Positions 1 through 8,106 of a stretch of DNA of 64,000 bases are shown piece by piece. Numbering within the stretch: the stretch's first letter is position 1; each line of letters opens with the position of its first letter. This DNA comes from Streptomyces sp. NBC_00286 (lineage in GTDB: Bacteria; Actinomycetota; Actinomycetes; Streptomycetales; Streptomycetaceae): assembly GCF_036173125.1 (NCBI RefSeq), contig NZ_CP108054.1, forward strand, positions 1,364,001-1,428,000. Reading direction: 5' to 3'. Both the position numbers and the translations under genes were made by a program. Under the pieces are notes generated by a model, which did no database searches, was not told where the DNA came from, and saw only the letters and a list, made by a program, of their open reading frames with translations.

Positions 1-352
1 GCTCGGGGCTGAGGCCGGCGCGGCGGACCGTCGGCTGGAGGCGGCGCAGGAGCGGGTGGCGCGGGGTCGCGTCGAAGACCCTGCGGAGGTCGGCCTCGAA
101 GGCGTCGAGGAGGACGAGGCGGTCCTCGGCCTGTTCGGGGGACACACCGAGGAGGCGGGCGTCGGCGCCGCCGGGGGCCAGGTCGCCGTCACCGATGTCG
201 TCGACGAGACGGGCGAAGCCGTACACCGCCATGAGGTCGGTGCGCCAGGCCCTGGGCAGGAAGAACGGAGCCACGGGGAAGTTCTCGTACGCGGCCTTGT
301 CGAGGGTGGTGCGCTCCGGGCCGGGGGCGCGTGCGGTCCCGGCGGCCGTCAC
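1..352 (-). CDS. hpnC: Squalene synthase HpnC-type, N-terminal part (runs off the left edge)
   Basis: The visible 117 residues contain ENFPVAPFFLPRAWR followed by YGFARLVDDIGDG, the first aspartate-rich motif of the trans-isoprenyl diphosphate synthase (head-to-head) fold and the diagnostic N-terminus of HpnC. HpnC works with HpnD and HpnE to turn farnesyl diphosphate into squalene for hopanoids. The GTG at 352-350 is the first start that gives the normal family N-terminus. The rest of the gene and presumably hpnD/E lie outside the window. The idi gene at 10709 would feed the same isoprenoid pool. Family assignment is firm; that a hopanoid operon follows is inferred. Confidence 0.88.
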   Translation of the reverse strand, partial: MTAAGTARAPGPERTTLDKAAYENFPVAPFFLPRAWRTDLMAVYGFARLVDDIGDGDLAPGGADARLLGVSPEQAEDRLVLLDAFEADLRRVFDATPRHPLLRRLQPTVRRAGLSPE

Positions 353-414
353 CGCTCGCTGCCCGGTACGGGGACGGCACACGCTTCGCGGAGCTGGAGA
401 GTTTCCGTAGCCAT
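349..414 (-). CDS. Possible 21-codon upstream ORF coupled to hpnC
   Basis: An ATG at 414-412 opens a 21-residue frame (MATETLQLREACAVPVPGSER) whose TGA overlaps the hpnC GTG as GTGA. A GGGAG lies 11 bases before the ATG, a long spacing. The perfect start/stop overlap is what suggests translation. It may equally be chance in a GC-rich leader. No function is assigned. Confidence 0.3.
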   Translation of the reverse strand: MATETLQLREACAVPVPGSER

Positions 415-698
415 TGCCGTCACGTCTCCCGTTCTACACCGCCGACCCAATATGCGCCCATTTCGGACACGCCGCCCGGACGTCCGCGCCTTCGCGGAGC
501 GCCGGTCTCGCGCATTATCGCCCTACTTGCCGCGAATAAGCACCGGTACAGCTTACGTTGTACAACGTTCCGTGCTTCGCCTGGGTGTCCTGGACATCAC
601 AACAACACACCGATTGGCGTCAAGCTTCCTACGACGGCCCAGAGTTGACGTCCTCTTTTGCCCGGCTTGATCGTCCCTTGTACGGGCACGGCACGAGG
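353..698. other. Intergenic region upstream of hpnC
   Basis: Apart from the possible 21-codon frame at its left end, no gene is supported here. The stretch separates the terminator of the ABC operon from hpnC and should carry the hpnC promoter on the minus strand. A 14-base perfect palindrome lies at 555-568. It is less GC-rich than its surroundings around 520-660, as promoter regions in Streptomyces often are. Confidence 0.5.
555..568. promoter_or_regulatory. Perfect 14-bp palindrome, candidate operator upstream of hpnC
   Basis: ACGTTGTACAACGT is its own reverse complement. Read on the minus strand it contains TTGTAC, which could serve as a -35 element for hpnC. TetR-family operators often look like this; no regulator gene is visible nearby. 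Operator function is inferred. Confidence 0.4.
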
Positions 699-727
699 GA
701 CCTCGCCGGAGGCGCTCCGGCGAGGTC
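699..727 (-). terminator. Hairpin terminator after the ABC exporter genes
   Basis: GACCTCGCCGGA and TCCGGCGAGGTC form a perfect 12-bp stem with a 5-base loop, starting 19 bases after the stop of the ATPase gene. There is no clear U-tract, as is usual for Streptomyces terminators. Confidence 0.75.
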
Positions 728-745
728 GTCAGTGTGTGGCCCGGC

Positions 746-1531
746 CTACCTGCCGGTGAACTTCTCGTACTCCTTGAGGACCTCGTCGGTCGGGCCGTCC
801 ATGCGCAGCTCGCCGCGCTCCAGCCACAGGACGCGGTCGCAGGTGTCACGGATCGACTTGTTGTTGTGACTGACGAGGAAGACCGTGCCCGCGCTCTTGC
901 GCAGCTCGCGGATGCGGGCCTCGGAGCGCTTCTGGAAGGAGCGGTCGCCGGTCGCGAGGGCCTCGTCGATCATCAGGACGTCGTGGTCCTTGGCGGCGGC
1001 GATGGAAAAGCGCAGGCGGGCGGCCATTCCGGAGGAGTACGTCCGCATGGGCAGCGTGATGAAGTCGCCCTTCTCGTTGATGCCGGAGAAGTCGACGATC
1101 TCCTGGTAACGCTCGCGGATCTGCTCGCGGGTCATGCCCATCGCGAGGCCGCCGAGGATGACGTTCCGCTCGCCGGTCAGGTCGTTCATCAGGGCCGCGT
1201 TCACGCCGAGGAGCGAGGGCTGGCCGTCGGTGTAGACCTTGCCCTCCTCGGCGGGCAGCAGCCCGGCGATGGCACGCAGCAGCGTGGACTTGCCGGAGCC
1301 GTTGGAGCCGATCAGGCCGATGGCCTCGCCGCGGTAGGCGATGAAGGAGACGCCGCGCACGGCGTGCACCTTGCGGACGCCGCGCTCCTCGCCGCCGCCT
1401 CGCTTGAGTATGCGGCTGAGGGCGGCGGTGGCGCTGCCCTTGCCGGTCTTGGCGCCGTTGACGCGGTAGACGATGTGCAGCTCGTCCGCGATGACGGTGG
1501 GGATCCGTGTGTCGGTGATCTGCTCAGCCAC
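746..1531 (-). CDS. TagH/Wzt-type ABC transporter ATP-binding protein
   Basis: The 261-residue protein has Walker A GSNGSGKS near residues 75-82, the signature YSSGMAARL near 165-173 and Walker B DVLMIDE near 184-190. The SGMAAR signature is characteristic of ATPases that export polysaccharides or teichoic acids (TagH, Wzt, RfbE). Its GTG at 1531-1529 overlaps the end of the permease gene by 8 bases, so the two are probably translationally coupled and form one exporter with a 2+2 subunit layout. A C-terminal cargo-binding domain as in long Wzt proteins is absent, which fits the TagGH type. It is the last gene of the operon before the hairpin at 699-727. Confidence 0.9.
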   Translation of the reverse strand: MAEQITDTRIPTVIADELHIVYRVNGAKTGKGSATAALSRILKRGGGEERGVRKVHAVRGVSFIAYRGEAIGLIGSNGSGKSTLLRAIAGLLPAEEGKVYTDGQPSLLGVNAALMNDLTGERNVILGGLAMGMTREQIRERYQEIVDFSGINEKGDFITLPMRTYSSGMAARLRFSIAAAKDHDVLMIDEALATGDRSFQKRSEARIRELRKSAGTVFLVSHNNKSIRDTCDRVLWLERGELRMDGPTDEVLKEYEKFTGR

Positions 1532-2453
1532 GGCCGTACCGCTCCTCAGCCTTCCAGAAGTACACGAACCCGCCGACGGCGACGAGGAGGGACCAGCCGA
1601 CAGCGACCGCCCAGACATGTGGGGGCAGATTCTCGGAGCCGTAACCGTCGATCAGCGCGAAGCGCATCAGGTCCATGTAGATGGCGGCCGGATTCCACTG
1701 GAGGATGTCGGCGATCCAGGCGGGCTTGTCCTTCAGCATGATCGGGATGGAGAACATGACGCCGGACGCGTACATCCACGTACGCATCACGAACGGCATG
1801 AGCTGCGCGAGGTCCGGGGTCTTGGCGCCCGCCCGGGCCATGATCATCGCGAGGCCCGTGTTGAAAAGGAACTGCAGGACAAGGACCGGGATGATCAGCA
1901 GCCAGGACAGGCGCGGGTAACTGCCGAATCCGACCGCCACCGCGAACAGCACGATCATCGAGAAGAGCAGTTGCTGGAGCTGCTGGAGCGAGAAGGAGAT
2001 GGGCAGCGCGGCGCGCGGGAAGTGCAGCGCCCGCACCAGGCCGAGGTTTCCGGCGATCGCCCGGACTCCGGCCATCACCGAGCTCTGGGTGAAGGTGAAG
2101 ACGAACACACCGGTCACCAGGAACGGGATGTAGACCTCACGGTCCATGCCACGGTTGGCCCCCAGGATCAGCCCGAAGACCAGGAAGTACACCAGCGCGT
2201 TCAGCAGGGGTGTGGCCACCTGCCACAGTTGCCCGAGCTTCGCCTGGCTGTACTGGGCGGTGAGCTTCGCCTGGGAGAAGGCGAGGATGAAGTGACGCCG
2301 TCCCCAGAGCTGGCGGACGTACTCGACGAGTCCGGGCCGGGCTCCGCTCACGGCGAGCCCGTACTTGGCGGCGAGGTCCGCCGCGGAAAGCCCGTCATCG
2401 GGCGACGGGGCGGCGCTCACCGCGACTGACCCGTCATGCGTTGTCTCACTCAC
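1524..2453 (-). CDS. TagG-like ABC-2 type permease
   Basis: A 309-residue membrane protein with about six hydrophobic segments after a 55-residue cytoplasmic N-terminus. It carries the typical ABC-2 exporter sequence LGQLWQVATPLLNALVY near residue 75. This family moves polysaccharides, O-antigens or undecaprenyl-linked teichoic acids across the cytoplasmic membrane. It overlaps the ATPase gene at its 3' end. A 96-bp gap separates it from the glycosyltransferase gene upstream, so the pair may also have its own promoter. Confidence 0.9.
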   Translation of the reverse strand: MSETTHDGSVAVSAAPSPDDGLSAADLAAKYGLAVSGARPGLVEYVRQLWGRRHFILAFSQAKLTAQYSQAKLGQLWQVATPLLNALVYFLVFGLILGANRGMDREVYIPFLVTGVFVFTFTQSSVMAGVRAIAGNLGLVRALHFPRAALPISFSLQQLQQLLFSMIVLFAVAVGFGSYPRLSWLLIIPVLVLQFLFNTGLAMIMARAGAKTPDLAQLMPFVMRTWMYASGVMFSIPIMLKDKPAWIADILQWNPAAIYMDLMRFALIDGYGSENLPPHVWAVAVGWSLLVAVGGFVYFWKAEERYGRG

Positions 2454-2549
2454 AGATGGAAACTTTCGTCCTCAATGTGCGCAGCCTGGTTCGGGCCTGG
2501 GCAGGAGCCAGGGACCGGGTACCGCCGATGCTCTCAGATACCGAGCTTG

Positions 2550-3434
2550 TCAGATGACGGGTGGGCGGCCCAGTCGCGTCAGGCGCCATACCGTACGCCA
2601 CTTCATGGGGCGCCGTGGGCCGCACGAAGTGGTCCAGCCCTCGATGAAGCCGCCGAACCAGGCCTTCAGCGCAGGTCGCGAGGGGCGGCGGGCGAGGGTG
2701 AGGAGCATCCAGACGCCGAGGTATACGGGGACCAGGGGGGCGGGCAGGTTGCGGCGGGCGAGCCAGACGCGGTTGCGGGCCACCATGCGGTGGTAGACGG
2801 CGTGCCGGGAGGGGGCGGTCGTGGGGTGGTGGAGCACCATGTCCGCGCGGTAGTCGATCATCCAGCCGGCGTCGAGGGCGCGCCAGGCGAGGTCGGTCTC
2901 CTCATGGGCGTAGAAGAACTCCTCGGGCAGTCCGCCCACCTCGGCGAAGACCTTCGTACGGACCGCGTTGGCGCCGCCGAGGAAGGTGGTGACGCGGGAG
3001 TTGCGCATCGGGTCGGCGGCGCGCAGGCGCGGAACGTGGCGGCGCGCCGTGTCGCCGGTGTCGGGGTCGGCGATGCGGAAGCTGATGATCCCGAGCTTCG
3101 GGTCGGCCTCGAAGGCCTCGCGGCACAGCTCGGCGGTGTCGTTGCGGGCGAGCAGGCCGTCGTCGTCCAGGAAGAGGAGGACGTCCACGTCGGTGCCGCC
3201 GGGGCCGAAGGCCTCGATGCCGACGTTGCGGCCGCCCGGGATGCCGAGGTTCTCCGGCAGCTCGATGGTCCGTACGCCTTCGGGGACATCCGGCACCGGG
3301 GAGCCGTTGCCCACCACGACCGCCTCGACCGGGTCGCCGTCCTGCTTGGCGACCGAGTCGAGGAGGGCGCGGAGTTCGTCGGGGCGGTTGCCCATGGTGA
3401 TGATCACCGCGCCGACCTTCAGGGCGGACGTCAC
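2550..3434 (-). CDS. Family 2 glycosyltransferase
   Basis: The 294-residue protein has the GT-A fold N-terminus (VGAVIITMGNRPDELRALLDS), a DxD-like LFLDDDG near residue 95 and the later FFYAHEETDLAWR segment, typical of rhamnosyl- or galactosyl-type GT2 enzymes. The GTG at 3434-3432 overlaps the stop of the upstream phosphatidyltransferase gene as GTGA, which sets the start and implies coupling. It probably adds sugars to the product built by the neighbouring phosphatidyltransferases before export. The donor and acceptor cannot be read from sequence. Confidence 0.88.
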   Translation of the reverse strand: MTSALKVGAVIITMGNRPDELRALLDSVAKQDGDPVEAVVVGNGSPVPDVPEGVRTIELPENLGIPGGRNVGIEAFGPGGTDVDVLLFLDDDGLLARNDTAELCREAFEADPKLGIISFRIADPDTGDTARRHVPRLRAADPMRNSRVTTFLGGANAVRTKVFAEVGGLPEEFFYAHEETDLAWRALDAGWMIDYRADMVLHHPTTAPSRHAVYHRMVARNRVWLARRNLPAPLVPVYLGVWMLLTLARRPSRPALKAWFGGFIEGWTTSCGPRRPMKWRTVWRLTRLGRPPVI

Positions 3435-4222
3435 TTCAGCCTGCTGGAGGCAAGGATGGACACCAGGTGCAGCAGGGTCTGCAGAAGCGCGATGCCGGCC
3501 AGCACGGCGACGCCGAGCCGCGAGAAGAACAGGTCGTCCCGGACCGTGTCCAGCACCGCCAGGACCAGGATCAGCAGCGACGCCTCGACGCCGAGGACGA
3601 GCCGGTGGAACTTCAGCGCGGCGGCGGCCTTGCGGGCCAGCGCCATCCCGGAGGAGCGCGGCTCGGAGGCCGACTCCTGGACCGGCGGCTTGCCGGTCTG
3701 GTGACGGGCGACGCCGACGAGGTCGGTCTCGGCCTTGATCAGGATCGCGCCGAGAGCGGCGAGGGTGCCGAGGAAGGCCCACAGCCAGTCGATCCGCCCG
3801 GAGCCCCACAGGTCGGCGGCGCGCAGTCCGAAGCCGACGAGGACCGCGGCGTCGCACAGGTAGGCGCCGACCCGGTCCACGTAGACGCCGGCGAGCGAGT
3901 ACTGCTTGCGCCAGCGGGCTAGTTCGCCGTCGACGCAGTCGAACAGCAGGTAGAGCTGGACCATCAGCACGCCGAGCACGGCGCCCGGGATCCCCGGCAC
4001 CAGCAGGGCCGGGGCGGCGAGGACGCCGAAGACGGTCATCAGGTAGGTCAGCTGGTTGGGCGTGACCTTCGTGTTCACCAGGTGCCGGTCGATACGCAGC
4101 GACAGCTCGCGCATGTACAGCCGGCCGGCCCAGTGCTCGCCGCTCCGCCGGTCCTTGACACCCGGGGGGTGCACGACCGGGCGGAGCTCAGCTACCGATG
4201 GCTTTTGCATAGTCGGCTGCAT
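3431..4222 (-). CDS. CDP-alcohol phosphatidyltransferase family membrane protein with altered motif
   Basis: A 263-residue multi-pass membrane protein with the family motif beginning D95-C-V-D98-G and A102-R103, then G112 and D116. The fourth aspartate of the D-x2-DG-x2-AR-x8-G-x3-D-x3-D signature is Ala120; I checked this by translating the DNA. Aspartates coordinate metal and act as base in characterised members, so the chemistry may be modified or the protein may be non-catalytic. It starts inside the 3' end of the dehydrogenase gene (overlap 4188-4222; an internal ATG at 4210 is possible) and overlaps the GT2 gene by 4 bases. Its partner could be the larger family member at 6007-7815, which keeps all four aspartates. 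Confidence 0.85.
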   Translation of the reverse strand: MQPTMQKPSVAELRPVVHPPGVKDRRSGEHWAGRLYMRELSLRIDRHLVNTKVTPNQLTYLMTVFGVLAAPALLVPGIPGAVLGVLMVQLYLLFDCVDGELARWRKQYSLAGVYVDRVGAYLCDAAVLVGFGLRAADLWGSGRIDWLWAFLGTLAALGAILIKAETDLVGVARHQTGKPPVQESASEPRSSGMALARKAAAALKFHRLVLGVEASLLILVLAVLDTVRDDLFFSRLGVAVLAGIALLQTLLHLVSILASSRLK

Positions 4223-5261
4223 AGTCGGCGTATGCGTCCCTGATCTGGTCGGTGGACAAGTCGAGGTGCTCGAGGATCGTGTAACGGCCCGGCCGGGTCT
4301 TCGGAGCGAACTTCACGACCTCGACGAACTCGTCCACGGTGAACCCGATGTGCTCCGGAAGGACGGGCAGCCCGTGGCGGTGCAGCACCTCGGCCATGTA
4401 CGCCGACTCCTCGTGGGCCCCGCGCAGGTGCATCGCGAAGGCCGCGCCCAGGCCACACTGCTCGCCGTGGCTGGCCGCGCGCTTGGGGTGCATGAGGTCG
4501 AAGGCGTGGTTGATCTCGTGGCAGGCACCGGAGGCGGGGCGGGAGTCGCCCGCGACCGACATGGAGATACCGGTGAGGACCAGGCCCTCGGCGAGCACCT
4601 GGAGGAAGCCGTCGTCACCGACGCCGCCGGGGTGCCGCAGCACGGCCTCGCCCGCCTGGCGCGCCATGGCGGCGGCCAGACCGTCGATCGCCTCGCCCTG
4701 CTCGCGGTTGGCGAGCTCCCAGTCCGCGACCGCGGAGATGTTGGACAGGGCGTCGCCGATCCCGGACCGTACGAAACGGACCGGAGCCTCACGGATCACG
4801 TCGAGGTCGATGACCACCGCGATGGGGTTCGGTACGCCGTAGGAGCCGCGTCCCGCGTCGTTGTCGAGGGTCGCGACCGGCGAGCACAGACCGTCGTGCG
4901 AGAGGTTCGTGGCGACGGCGACCAGCGGGAGGCCGATCCGCGCCGCGGCGAACTTCGCACAGTCGATGATCTTGCCGCCGCCGAGGCCCACGACAGCGTC
5001 GTAGTGCCCCGACTTCATCTCGTCGGCGAGCCTGATCGCGTCGTCGATGGTGCCGCCGCCGACCTCGTACCAGCTCGCGCCCGGCATCGCCGGAGCCAGC
5101 CGCTCCCGCAGCTTGGCCCCGGAGCCGCCGCTGATCGCGACGGCCAGCTTGCCGGAGTGCGAGATCCGCTGGTCGGCGAGAACCCCGGCCAGGTCGTCCA
5201 GGGCGCCCGGACGGATGTCCACGACGACCGGCGAGGGGATGAGCCTCGTCAGTACTGGCAC
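4188..5261 (-). CDS. Iron-containing/glycerol-1-phosphate-type alcohol dehydrogenase
   Basis: The 357-residue protein resembles the GldA/AraM/G1P dehydrogenase group: a GGGK nucleotide motif near 94-97, and likely metal ligands D170 (SGIGDALSN), H248 (GACHEINH) and H265 (RAASHGEQCG). Enzymes of this group reduce dihydroxyacetone phosphate or related keto- and aldehyde phosphates with NAD(P)H. The GTG at 5261-5259 overlaps the nucleotidyltransferase stop by 13 bases. Together with that enzyme it mimics the TarJ/TarI pair that makes CDP-ribitol, so I infer it makes a polyol phosphate that is then activated as a nucleotide diphosphate. The exact substrate is unknown. Confidence 0.85.
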   Translation of the reverse strand: MPVLTRLIPSPVVVDIRPGALDDLAGVLADQRISHSGKLAVAISGGSGAKLRERLAPAMPGASWYEVGGGTIDDAIRLADEMKSGHYDAVVGLGGGKIIDCAKFAAARIGLPLVAVATNLSHDGLCSPVATLDNDAGRGSYGVPNPIAVVIDLDVIREAPVRFVRSGIGDALSNISAVADWELANREQGEAIDGLAAAMARQAGEAVLRHPGGVGDDGFLQVLAEGLVLTGISMSVAGDSRPASGACHEINHAFDLMHPKRAASHGEQCGLGAAFAMHLRGAHEESAYMAEVLHRHGLPVLPEHIGFTVDEFVEVVKFAPKTRPGRYTILEHLDLSTDQIRDAYADYAADYAKAIGS

Positions 5262-6010
5262 GCGATCACACGCCCCTTGGCCAGGTCCTCGTGGTTGTCG
5301 ATCTCGACCCACTTGACGTCGCCGATGGGCGCGACGTCGATACGGAAGCCGCGGTTCACGAGCTCCTGGTAGCCGTGCTCGTAGAACTGCTGCGGGTCGG
5401 TCTCGAAGACCGTCTTCAGCGCGTCGGCCAGCTCGTCGGCGGCCTCGCCCTCGATGAGCGTGACGCCGATGTACTCACCGGTCGCCTCCGCCGGGTCCAT
5501 CAGCTTGGTGATCTTCGTCATGCCGCCCTCGGGGCCGACGACGACCTTCATCTCCTCGTCGGCGAGGTCCTTCACCGTGTCGAGGGCGAGGATGATCTTC
5601 TTGCCGTCGCCGCGGGCGGCGAGCAGCGTCTTCTCGACGGAGACCGGGTGCACGGTGTCGCCGTTGGCGAGGATCACCGAGTGCTTGATGGCGTCACGCC
5701 CGCACCACAGGGAGTAGGCGTTGTTCCACTCCTCGGCCTTGTCGTTGTCGATGAGGGTGATCTTCAGGCCGTACTTCTGCTCGAGGGCCTCGCGGCGCTC
5801 GTAGACGGCCTCCTTGCGGTAGCCGACGATGATCGCGACCTCGGTCAGGCCGATCTCGGCGAAGTTGCCGAGGGTGAGGTCGAGCACGGTGATGCTGTCC
5901 TCGTCACCTGCAGTGTCCTCAGGTCCTACCGGCACCAGTGCCTTGGGCAGGGTGTCGGTATAGGGGCGCAGACGCCGTCCGGCGCCGGCCGCCAGCACGA
6001 GGCCGATCAT
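5249..6010 (-). CDS. Sugar/alcohol-phosphate nucleotidyltransferase (LicC-like)
   Basis: The 253-residue protein starts MIGLVLAAGAGRRLRPYTDTLPKAL, the GxGxRxxP...PK signature of the nucleotidyltransferase GT-A fold, and has VILANGDTVH as the metal-binding LxGD-like segment. The overall size and the NNAYSLW segment resemble LicC phosphocholine cytidylyltransferases and alcohol-phosphate cytidylyltransferases more than hexose-1-phosphate enzymes. It overlaps the upstream gene as ATGA. With the dehydrogenase downstream and phosphatidyltransferases on both sides it probably produces the CDP-alcohol donor used by them. Nucleotide and alcohol specificity are inferred from context only. Confidence 0.85.
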   Translation of the reverse strand: MIGLVLAAGAGRRLRPYTDTLPKALVPVGPEDTAGDEDSITVLDLTLGNFAEIGLTEVAIIVGYRKEAVYERREALEQKYGLKITLIDNDKAEEWNNAYSLWCGRDAIKHSVILANGDTVHPVSVEKTLLAARGDGKKIILALDTVKDLADEEMKVVVGPEGGMTKITKLMDPAEATGEYIGVTLIEGEAADELADALKTVFETDPQQFYEHGYQELVNRGFRIDVAPIGDVKWVEIDNHEDLAKGRVIACQY

Positions 6011-7815
6011 GCGGGTTCTCCTTCATCGTGTACGGCGGGTGCGCCGCGCTTGTGGGCGGTCACCCAGAATCGGATGCTCTCCACGAGCACCACGAGGGCC
6101 ACGGCCACGGCGAGCGCCGTGAGCGCGACCTTGAAATCAGTGGCGGCGAGCAGCGCGGCCAGAACGGTGACCAGCAGCGTCCTGCCTTCGTGCCCGCCGA
6201 TCGCCCGCACCAGCCAGCTCGGCGGCGCGCCGGCGTTGCCGCGGATGCGGTACACCGTGTCGTAGTGATGGTAGGCGACGGCCCCCACCAGCCCGAAAGC
6301 CGCTGGAAGGGCTCCGTTTACGTCGGCTTTGGCTGCCAGTACCAGGACGGTGACGTATTCGGCGGTGCGGAACACGGGCGGAACGAGCCAGTCCAGGGCA
6401 CCCTTGAGGGGCAGTGCGACGGCCGCGGCCGAGGTGAGCGTGTAGAGCACGGCGCCGAGGACGGGCAGCCAACTGCCGTACGGCTCAAGGCAGACGGCGG
6501 CGACGAGGATCACAGCGCCGGACAGCGCGACGAGAACGCGCGGTCCGAACGGCGGCTTGGCGGGCAGCTTCTTCAGCAGCCCCGCCAGCAACTCCGCGAC
6601 CGCGCCGCTGTCCGCGAGGTCCGCCAGCGCCCGAGCCGCCCGGTCCGTGCGCTGCGCCTTGCGCGTCAGGGACCGCAACACGCGCCCCGCCGTGGTGTAA
6701 GTCGCCGCGAACGCGCACCCGATGAGCAGCGCGTAGAAGGTGATACGAGGAGTCGTGACCGCCGTGAGCACGGCGATCATCGCCCAGCGCTCGCCGATCG
6801 GCAGGACGATCATCCTGCGCACCCAGACCGTCCAGCCGACGCTGTCGAGCCGGCCCGAAAGGGCCGCCGTGGGGCTGGTGTTGGCGGTGGCGTCGTGATT
6901 CGCCTCGTTGAAGGAGAAGTCGACGACATGTCGACAGGTCTGCAAAACCATCGCGCCGAGAGCGAGGGCCCATACGTCATCGCCGCCGCGGGCCGCGCCG
7001 AGCGCGAGGCCCGCGTAGTAGGCGTACTCCTTGGCGCGGTCGAACGTCGCGTCGAGCCAGGCACCGAGCGTGGAGTATTGCAGCGAGTAGCGGGCGAGCT
7101 GGCCGTCCGTGCAGTCCAGGACGAAGGAGAAGAGGAGCAGCAGACCGGCGGCGACGAAGCCGCCGCGGGTGCCGGTCGCCGCACAGCCCGCCGCGATGAG
7201 CGCGGTGAACAGCGAGGCCGTGGTGACCTGATTCGGGGTCAGTCCGCGGCGGGCGCACCAGCGGGCGAGATAGCGGGAGTAAGGGCTGATGCAGTACGTG
7301 GTGAAGAAGCCGTCACGGGACTTCACGGCCGTACGGAGCCTGATCGCCTCGTCGTCGACGGCGGCCACGGCCTGCCGGGCCTCGTTGCGGGCCTGCGGGT
7401 CGCGGGGGACTTCGGCGACGAGTTCGCCGAGTTCGGGGCGGTGCAGTTCGGTGTCGAGCAGCTCGGCGACGCGGTCGGCCACGATGCCGACGACCACGGA
7501 GCCGTTCGAGGCGTCACCGGCGGCCGTGCGCAGCGCGCGGTCCAGCGCGGGACGGGCGGCGGGGCGGACGGTCACGGCGCCGGGGATCGCGGCGGCGTCG
7601 AAGCGGGGGTCGGTGAGCCCGAGGCGCAGCGCGTGGACATGGCCCACGAAGCGGGCGTCGACGACGGCGACCGGCTGGTCAGCGGGTACGGCGGCGAGGA
7701 GCGTCTCGGCGTCGGCCGCGTCGGAGGCGACCCGCACGTCGAAGCCGAGCGACCGCAGATCGCCCTCGAGCGACGATCCGGGGACCGGCTGACCGGTGAG
7801 GATGGCGGTCGACAG
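6007..7815 (-). CDS. CDP-alcohol phosphatidyltransferase with N-terminal extra domain (DUF5941-like), probable CTG start
   Basis: About 165 soluble residues precede a CDP-alcohol phosphatidyltransferase domain with the complete motif D234-x2-D237-G, A-R, D255 and D259, then a long hydrophobic C-terminal half. I recall this architecture being annotated as DUF5941-containing in Streptomyces. The first ATG/GTG in frame is the GTG at 7737, which lacks a ribosome-binding site. The frame is open upstream to a CTG at 7815-7813 preceded by AGGGAG at good spacing, and the extra residues (STAILTGQPVPGSSLEGDL) read as a normal beta-strand start, so I prefer CTG. The gene opens the operon. It likely transfers the alcohol phosphate from the CDP donor onto a lipid or sugar acceptor in the membrane. 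Confidence 0.82.
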   Translation of the reverse strand: MSTAILTGQPVPGSSLEGDLRSLGFDVRVASDAADAETLLAAVPADQPVAVVDARFVGHVHALRLGLTDPRFDAAAIPGAVTVRPAARPALDRALRTAAGDASNGSVVVGIVADRVAELLDTELHRPELGELVAEVPRDPQARNEARQAVAAVDDEAIRLRTAVKSRDGFFTTYCISPYSRYLARWCARRGLTPNQVTTASLFTALIAAGCAATGTRGGFVAAGLLLLFSFVLDCTDGQLARYSLQYSTLGAWLDATFDRAKEYAYYAGLALGAARGGDDVWALALGAMVLQTCRHVVDFSFNEANHDATANTSPTAALSGRLDSVGWTVWVRRMIVLPIGERWAMIAVLTAVTTPRITFYALLIGCAFAATYTTAGRVLRSLTRKAQRTDRAARALADLADSGAVAELLAGLLKKLPAKPPFGPRVLVALSGAVILVAAVCLEPYGSWLPVLGAVLYTLTSAAAVALPLKGALDWLVPPVFRTAEYVTVLVLAAKADVNGALPAAFGLVGAVAYHHYDTVYRIRGNAGAPPSWLVRAIGGHEGRTLLVTVLAALLAATDFKVALTALAVAVALVVLVESIRFWVTAHKRGAPAVHDEGEPA

Positions 7816-8106
7816 ACGAACTCACTCCCTGGGTTCCGACGCGTCCGCGGCGCCGGGCATGTACGCGATGGGGGCACCCAGGGCGGGGCCCCGGGCGGCG
7901 TGTCGGCAGAGGCTATCGGATGATGGGAATCCGCCGTTCACCGCCTGTTCACGGCCCGATCAGCGTGATCTGTATGCCGCGTCCGCTGCGATCATCATCG
8001 AGGATCGGAGCCCCGCGCCCCAAATCGCAGTCCCAGAACGGGGCTTATCAGGGCAAGAATCGCGGCCCGCTCCGGAGTCGATCGGTCCGGCATAGGGTGA
8101 AGGACC

